A stretch of DNA of 64,000 bases from Flavobacteriales bacterium UBA6693 (GTDB lineage: Bacteria > Bacteroidota > Bacteroidia > Flavobacteriales > Weeksellaceae). The position numbers and the translations under genes were made by a program. The stretch spans positions 252,843 to 316,842 of the forward strand of contig DKJL01000006.1 in assembly GCA_002454815.1 (NCBI GenBank). Reading direction: 5' to 3'. Below, piece after piece: positions 60,867 through 64,000 of this stretch (position 1 is the stretch's first letter; each line of letters opens with the position of its first letter). The notes under the pieces were generated by a model. It was not told where the DNA came from and did no database searches. It saw only the letters and a list, made by a program, of their open reading frames with translations.

Positions 60867-62243
60867 ATGAGAAATGATTTAGAAGACGTTCAACAAGTCT
60901 TTTTTATAGGCATTGCGGGCGTCGGCATGAGTGCTGTAGCACAATATCTGCGCGGTACGGGTAAAATCGTTTCCGGCAGCGACCGCTATTTTATCGAAGG
61001 CGAAGAAAATAAAATTAAACAACAACTCGAAGCAGAAGGAATCCGGTGTTTCCTGCAAGACGGTACCGGAATCACGGCGGAAACTCAACTTATCGTTGTT
61101 TCTACGGCAATCGAAGATACCGTGCCCGAAGTACAGCAGGCAAAAAAGTTAGGTATACCGATCGTCAGGCGCAGCGAACTGCTGGCTCAGATTTCTTTAA
61201 CTAAAAAGACCGTTGCGATTGCCGGAACGTCTGGAAAATCAACGTCTGCGGCAATGTTGTATGAGATTCTTCATAAAGCTAAGATGGAGCCCAGCATCAT
61301 TTCCGGCGCCGGCCTGACGAGTTTAATTAAACAGGGAAAAATTGGAAATGCTGCTGTGGGCTCCGGCGACTGGCTTATTATAGAAGCCGATGAAAGCGAT
61401 GGCTCTGTGGTGCAATATCAACCTCAGATCGGTGTACTTCTGAATATCGACAAAGACCATCAGGAAATTGAAGAACTTACTGATTTATTTACGAAATTTA
61501 AAAAAAATACAACGGGTTTATTCATTGTTAATCAATCCAATAAACTGGCTGCGCAATTGTCTGCAGATCAAGCCAGCAATTTTGGATTTGAGGAAAAAAG
61601 TGCGGGTTTTTCAGTGGAAAACTTTGCTCAAAATGGTCTTCATCTAAGTTTTACCATCAAGGGGCAGCAATTCGAAATGAATGCTATTGGACGTCATTCT
61701 GCCGAAAACGCCGCTGCCGCCGTTGCTGCCGCGGTTCAGATTGGAGTGGATTTAAAAACCTGCGCCGAAGCACTGGCTCGTTACGAAGGAATTTACAGGC
61801 GGCATCAGATTTTAGGTCAGAAAAATGGTGTTTGGGTCATTGACGATTATGCACACAATCCCGCCAAGTGCGCAGCTTCTATCAAAGCCTGCCAGCCATT
61901 GGCACATAAAGTAATCGCCTGGTTTCAGCCGCACGGCTACGGACCGACACGTTTTTTGAAAAATGATTTTATTCAGGAAATTGCAGATGCATTGCGGCCA
62001 CAGGATGAAATCTGGATGAGCGAAATTTTCTATGCCGGCGGAACTGCAGTTAAAGATATTTCCGCAAAAGAACTTACCGATGGTATTAGGGCCAAAGGTA
62101 AAAAGGCCTACTTTCTGGAAGACCGCAATGATTTGCTAGAAGAGTTGCGACCGAATCTCGACTCAGAGGTTGTATTACTGCTAATGGGCGCTCGTGATCC
62201 GAGCTTGGAAAAGTTCTGTCAAGATCTCTTTAACAGTTTGTAA
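60867..62243 (+). CDS. Mur ligase-family protein, MurC-like
   Basis: A 458-residue protein with the three Mur ligase domains: N-terminal Rossmann-like UDP-binding start FFIGIAGVGMSAVAQYL, central ATPase with the P-loop AGTSGKST at about 116-123 (canonical MurC has GTHGKTT), EADESDGS as in MurC, and a C-terminal domain with DDYAHNP. It could be MurC (L-Ala ligase), Mpl (tripeptide ligase in recycling) or a related enzyme. Flavobacteria normally carry murC in the dcw cluster, so a second copy here suggests a paralogue with another job. It is co-transcribed with the acidic protein gene. Confidence 0.8.
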   Translation: MRNDLEDVQQVFFIGIAGVGMSAVAQYLRGTGKIVSGSDRYFIEGEENKIKQQLEAEGIRCFLQDGTGITAETQLIVVSTAIEDTVPEVQQAKKLGIPIVRRSELLAQISLTKKTVAIAGTSGKSTSAAMLYEILHKAKMEPSIISGAGLTSLIKQGKIGNAAVGSGDWLIIEADESDGSVVQYQPQIGVLLNIDKDHQEIEELTDLFTKFKKNTTGLFIVNQSNKLAAQLSADQASNFGFEEKSAGFSVENFAQNGLHLSFTIKGQQFEMNAIGRHSAENAAAAVAAAVQIGVDLKTCAEALARYEGIYRRHQILGQKNGVWVIDDYAHNPAKCAASIKACQPLAHKVIAWFQPHGYGPTRFLKNDFIQEIADALRPQDEIWMSEIFYAGGTAVKDISAKELTDGIRAKGKKAYFLEDRNDLLEELRPNLDSEVVLLLMGARDPSLEKFCQDLFNSL

Positions 62244-62275
62244 GAAATATTGTAATGTAAATCCAATTTCTGACA

Positions 62276-62296
62276 ACTGATTAGAATTTAATCAGT
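62276..62296. promoter_or_regulatory. Perfect inverted repeat upstream of rsmI
   Basis: ACTGATTA-GAATT-TAATCAGT is an 8-base perfect dyad 32 bases after the MurC-like gene stop. No T-run follows on either strand, so it may be an operator or part of the parS region. Confidence 0.35.
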
Positions 62297-62326
62297 AATG
62301 ATTAAAGGAGCTACTTTCTGAGAAAA

Positions 62327-62342
62327 TGTTCCACGTGGAATA
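62327..62342. promoter_or_regulatory. parS: parS-like site 3
   Basis: TGTTCCACGTGGAATA is palindromic around CACGTG and differs in one base from the symmetric variant TGTTCCACGTGGAACA (three from the strict consensus). It lies in the 145-base gap before rsmI. Confidence 0.6.
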
Positions 62343-62388
62343 ATAAAAGATAGTGTGCCGGAACTGATTTAAAAATTTAAAAAAGACA

Positions 62389-63063
62389 ATGAGCGGAATG
62401 CTGTATTTTGTGCCAACGCCGGTGGGCAATCTGGAAGATATGACCTTTAGAGCCATCAATGTTTTAAAAAACGTTGATTATATTCTGTGCGAAGATACGC
62501 GTACCTCGGGCGTACTGCTGAAACATTACGAAATCAGCAAACCGCTGAGATCCTATCATCTTCACAATGAACATCACGCGACGGAAAAAGTGATTGAAGA
62601 CCTTAGAAACGGACAAAATATCGCGATTATCACCGATGCCGGAACACCGGGGATTTCTGATCCGGGATATCTGTTGGCACGCGCTGCAACCACGGCTGAG
62701 CTGGAGATGCAATGTTTGCCCGGCGCTACGGCTTTCGTACCCGCGCTCGTCGTTTCCGGATTGCCTAATAATGAATTCTTATTCGCAGGATTCCTGCCCG
62801 CAAAAAAAGGTCGGCAAACCAAACTTAAGCAACTAGCTGAAGAAAAAAGAACCATCGTTTTGTATGAAAGTCCCCACAAAATCAATACAACTCTGGAGCA
62901 AATCAAAGAGTTTTTTGGCGACGAAACCAAAGTCAGTCTGAGTCGCGAAATATCAAAGAAATTTGAGGAAACGAAGCGCGGCACCATCGATGAACTCATC
63001 GCGTTCTCTAAAAGTAAAACCTTAAAGGGCGAAATCGTGCTCGTCGTCAGCAATTCAATTTAA
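62389..63063 (+). CDS. rsmI: 16S rRNA (cytidine1402-2'-O)-methyltransferase RsmI
   Basis: Methylates the ribose of C1402 in the ribosomal decoding centre. A 224-residue TP-methylase: VPTPVGNLEDMT at the N-terminus, CEDTRTSGVLL, the SAM-binding DAGTPGISDPG and the LPGATAFVPALVVSGLP loop. The length is shorter than the E. coli form (about 286) because the C-terminal extension is missing, as is usual in Bacteroidota. fabG follows after 10 bases. Confidence 0.95.
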   Translation: MSGMLYFVPTPVGNLEDMTFRAINVLKNVDYILCEDTRTSGVLLKHYEISKPLRSYHLHNEHHATEKVIEDLRNGQNIAIITDAGTPGISDPGYLLARAATTAELEMQCLPGATAFVPALVVSGLPNNEFLFAGFLPAKKGRQTKLKQLAEEKRTIVLYESPHKINTTLEQIKEFFGDETKVSLSREISKKFEETKRGTIDELIAFSKSKTLKGEIVLVVSNSI

Positions 63064-63073
63064 ACAAAAAAAT

Positions 63074-63817
63074 ATGAAATTATTAGAAGGAAAAGTGGCG
63101 CTTATCACTGGTGCTACGCGCGGAATCGGCAAAGGAATCGCTGAGGTTTTTGCCCGGCAGGGGGCGAAAGTGGCCTTTACCTACGCGGGCTCTGTCGACA
63201 AAGCAAAAGCTTTGGAAGAAGAATTGGGAAAAATAACAACCGTGAAATCCTACCAGTCGGACGCGTCGGATTACGACGCGGCACAGCAGCTCGTGGCGGA
63301 TGTAATCTCAGAATTTGGCAAAATCGATATCCTCATCAACAACGCCGGCATCACGCGCGACAACTTGATGTTGCGCATGTCCAAAGATGATTGGGACACC
63401 ATTATTAAAGTAAATTTAGACTCGGTTTTCAACATGACCAAAGCCGTCGTGAAGCCCATGATGAAGGCCAAAGCAGGCTCCATTATCAACATGACTTCCG
63501 TGGTGGGCGTGAAAGGAAATGCTGGCCAGGCCAACTATGCGGCTTCCAAAGCAGGGGTTATCGGCTTCTCGAAATCGATTGCGCTGGAGCTCGGTTCCCG
63601 CAATATCCGCTGCAACGCCATCGCACCGGGTTTTATAGAGACGGAAATGACCGGCGCGCTGGACGAAAAAACGGTTCAGGGCTGGCGCGACGCGATTCCG
63701 CTAAAGCGTGGCGGCCAGCCGGAAGATGTGGCGAATGCCTGCGTTTTCCTGGCAAGCGAAATGTCCTCTTACATTACCGGACAGGTGCTTAATGTGGACG
63801 GCGGAATGCTGACTTAA
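63074..63817 (+). CDS. fabG: 3-oxoacyl-ACP reductase
   Basis: NADPH-dependent reduction in the fatty-acid elongation cycle. A 247-residue classical SDR: TGATRGIGKGIAE, NNAGITRDNLMLRM (the typical FabG stretch), the active-site Ser, YAASK as Y-x-x-x-K, and the C-terminal YITGQVLNVDGGM. It is the second gene after rsmI. Confidence 0.96.
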   Translation: MKLLEGKVALITGATRGIGKGIAEVFARQGAKVAFTYAGSVDKAKALEEELGKITTVKSYQSDASDYDAAQQLVADVISEFGKIDILINNAGITRDNLMLRMSKDDWDTIIKVNLDSVFNMTKAVVKPMMKAKAGSIINMTSVVGVKGNAGQANYAASKAGVIGFSKSIALELGSRNIRCNAIAPGFIETEMTGALDEKTVQGWRDAIPLKRGGQPEDVANACVFLASEMSSYITGQVLNVDGGMLT

Positions 63818-63856
63818 AATCAGGAGCAAGAAAACAAAACATTTTCCGAAGACCGG

Positions 63857-63935
63857 TGCCGGCTCTTCACTACAATCTTTTTCGCCGCCGCTTGCGCGTC
63901 GAAAAAAAAGGATTTCCATTGCGATCCGGGCTAGG
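63857..63935 (+). repeat. GC-rich inverted element, probable dispersed intergenic repeat (copy 2)
   Basis: A left half (CGGCTCTTCACTACAATC, from about 63860) and a right half (GGATTTCCATTGCGATCC, 63910-63927) flank a centre where TTTTTCG and CGAAAAA pair around a GC-rich loop. The right half shares TTTCCAnTGCGATCC with the element at 37117-37131. I recall this type of element from other Chryseobacterium/Flavobacterium intergenic regions. It encodes no protein. Confidence 0.6.
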
Positions 63936-63966
63936 AGAACGGGTAGTTTGTTTACCGATAACGAAA

Positions 63967-63994
63967 AACGCTGCAGTAATGTGCAGCGTTTTTT
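63967..63994 (+). terminator. Rho-independent terminator
   Basis: AACGCTGCA (63967-63975) pairs exactly with TGCAGCGTT (63982-63990), followed by four more T. It probably ends the rsmI-fabG transcript. Confidence 0.85.
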
Positions 63995-64000
63995 CTTTAA

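Noticed and set aside
1..64000. tRNA, rRNA, CRISPR arrays, insertion sequences, integrases or toxin-antitoxin pairs
   Set aside because: Looked for by eye in all gaps; no cloverleaf-like segment, regular repeat-spacer pattern or transposase/recombinase protein was recognised. A tRNAscan or Infernal run could still find something.

Overview
The window is chromosomal DNA of a Bacteroidota bacterium, most likely of class Flavobacteriia and close to Chryseobacterium/Kaistella (Weeksellaceae). The evidence is the gliding and type IX secretion genes gldH and sprE/porW, the GLPGLI-family secreted proteins, a MurF-alanine racemase fusion, and many start-proximal -7 boxes of the form TAnnTTTG, the Bacteroidota housekeeping promoter element. 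No rRNA, tRNA, CRISPR, transposase or phage gene was seen. Nearly all of the window is dense core genome.

Layout. 0.2-4.6 kb (+): a conserved protein with a nucleosidase-like C-terminus, a secreted M1 peptidase and type III pantothenate kinase. 4.6-10.9 kb (-): tadA, two secreted proteins, ribosomal L25, prs, a GDSL lipoprotein and a FadL-type porin. 11.3-18.4 kb (+): ricT-like/gldH/PBP1A, SelO and a polytopic membrane protein. 18.4-28.9 kb (-): a TPR protein, glmM, feoA-feoB with a small Cys-rich partner, and a TonB-receptor-like protein with two GLPGLI proteins. 29-38.9 kb: a JmjC-like protein, pyruvate oxidase, M14 peptidase, a class C serine hydrolase, lepA, and an ECF sigma/anti-sigma/secreted-protein operon. 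39-43.4 kb (+): DUF2520 protein, kdsC, maf, sprE. 43.4-49.5 kb (-): lysE-like/ldcA/yraN/SDR/tsaB and rpiB-rnr. 50.1 kb (+): pgk. 51.5-59.9 kb (-): tdk, murF-alr, patatin, ybeY, mnmG, methyltransferase. 59.9-63.8 kb (+): an acidic hypothetical protein, a MurC-like ligase, rsmI, fabG.

The most interesting part is the right third. The 599-base AT-rich gap between rpiB and pgk holds two perfect and two 8/9 DnaA boxes. Two to thirteen kb away are one perfect ParB site (parS, TGTTTCACGTGAAACA) and two close variants, flanking mnmG and preceding rsmI. I read this as the probable replication origin and its partition centromere, although dnaA, parA and parB are not in the window.

Other points of note: a perfect hairpin inside the 5' end of coaX that looks like a terminator for antisense transcription from tadA; two intergenic GC-rich elements (37.1 and 63.9 kb) sharing a 15-base core; the nucleosidase-like motifs in the first gene; and a MurC-like ligase outside a dcw cluster paired with an uncharacterised acidic protein.
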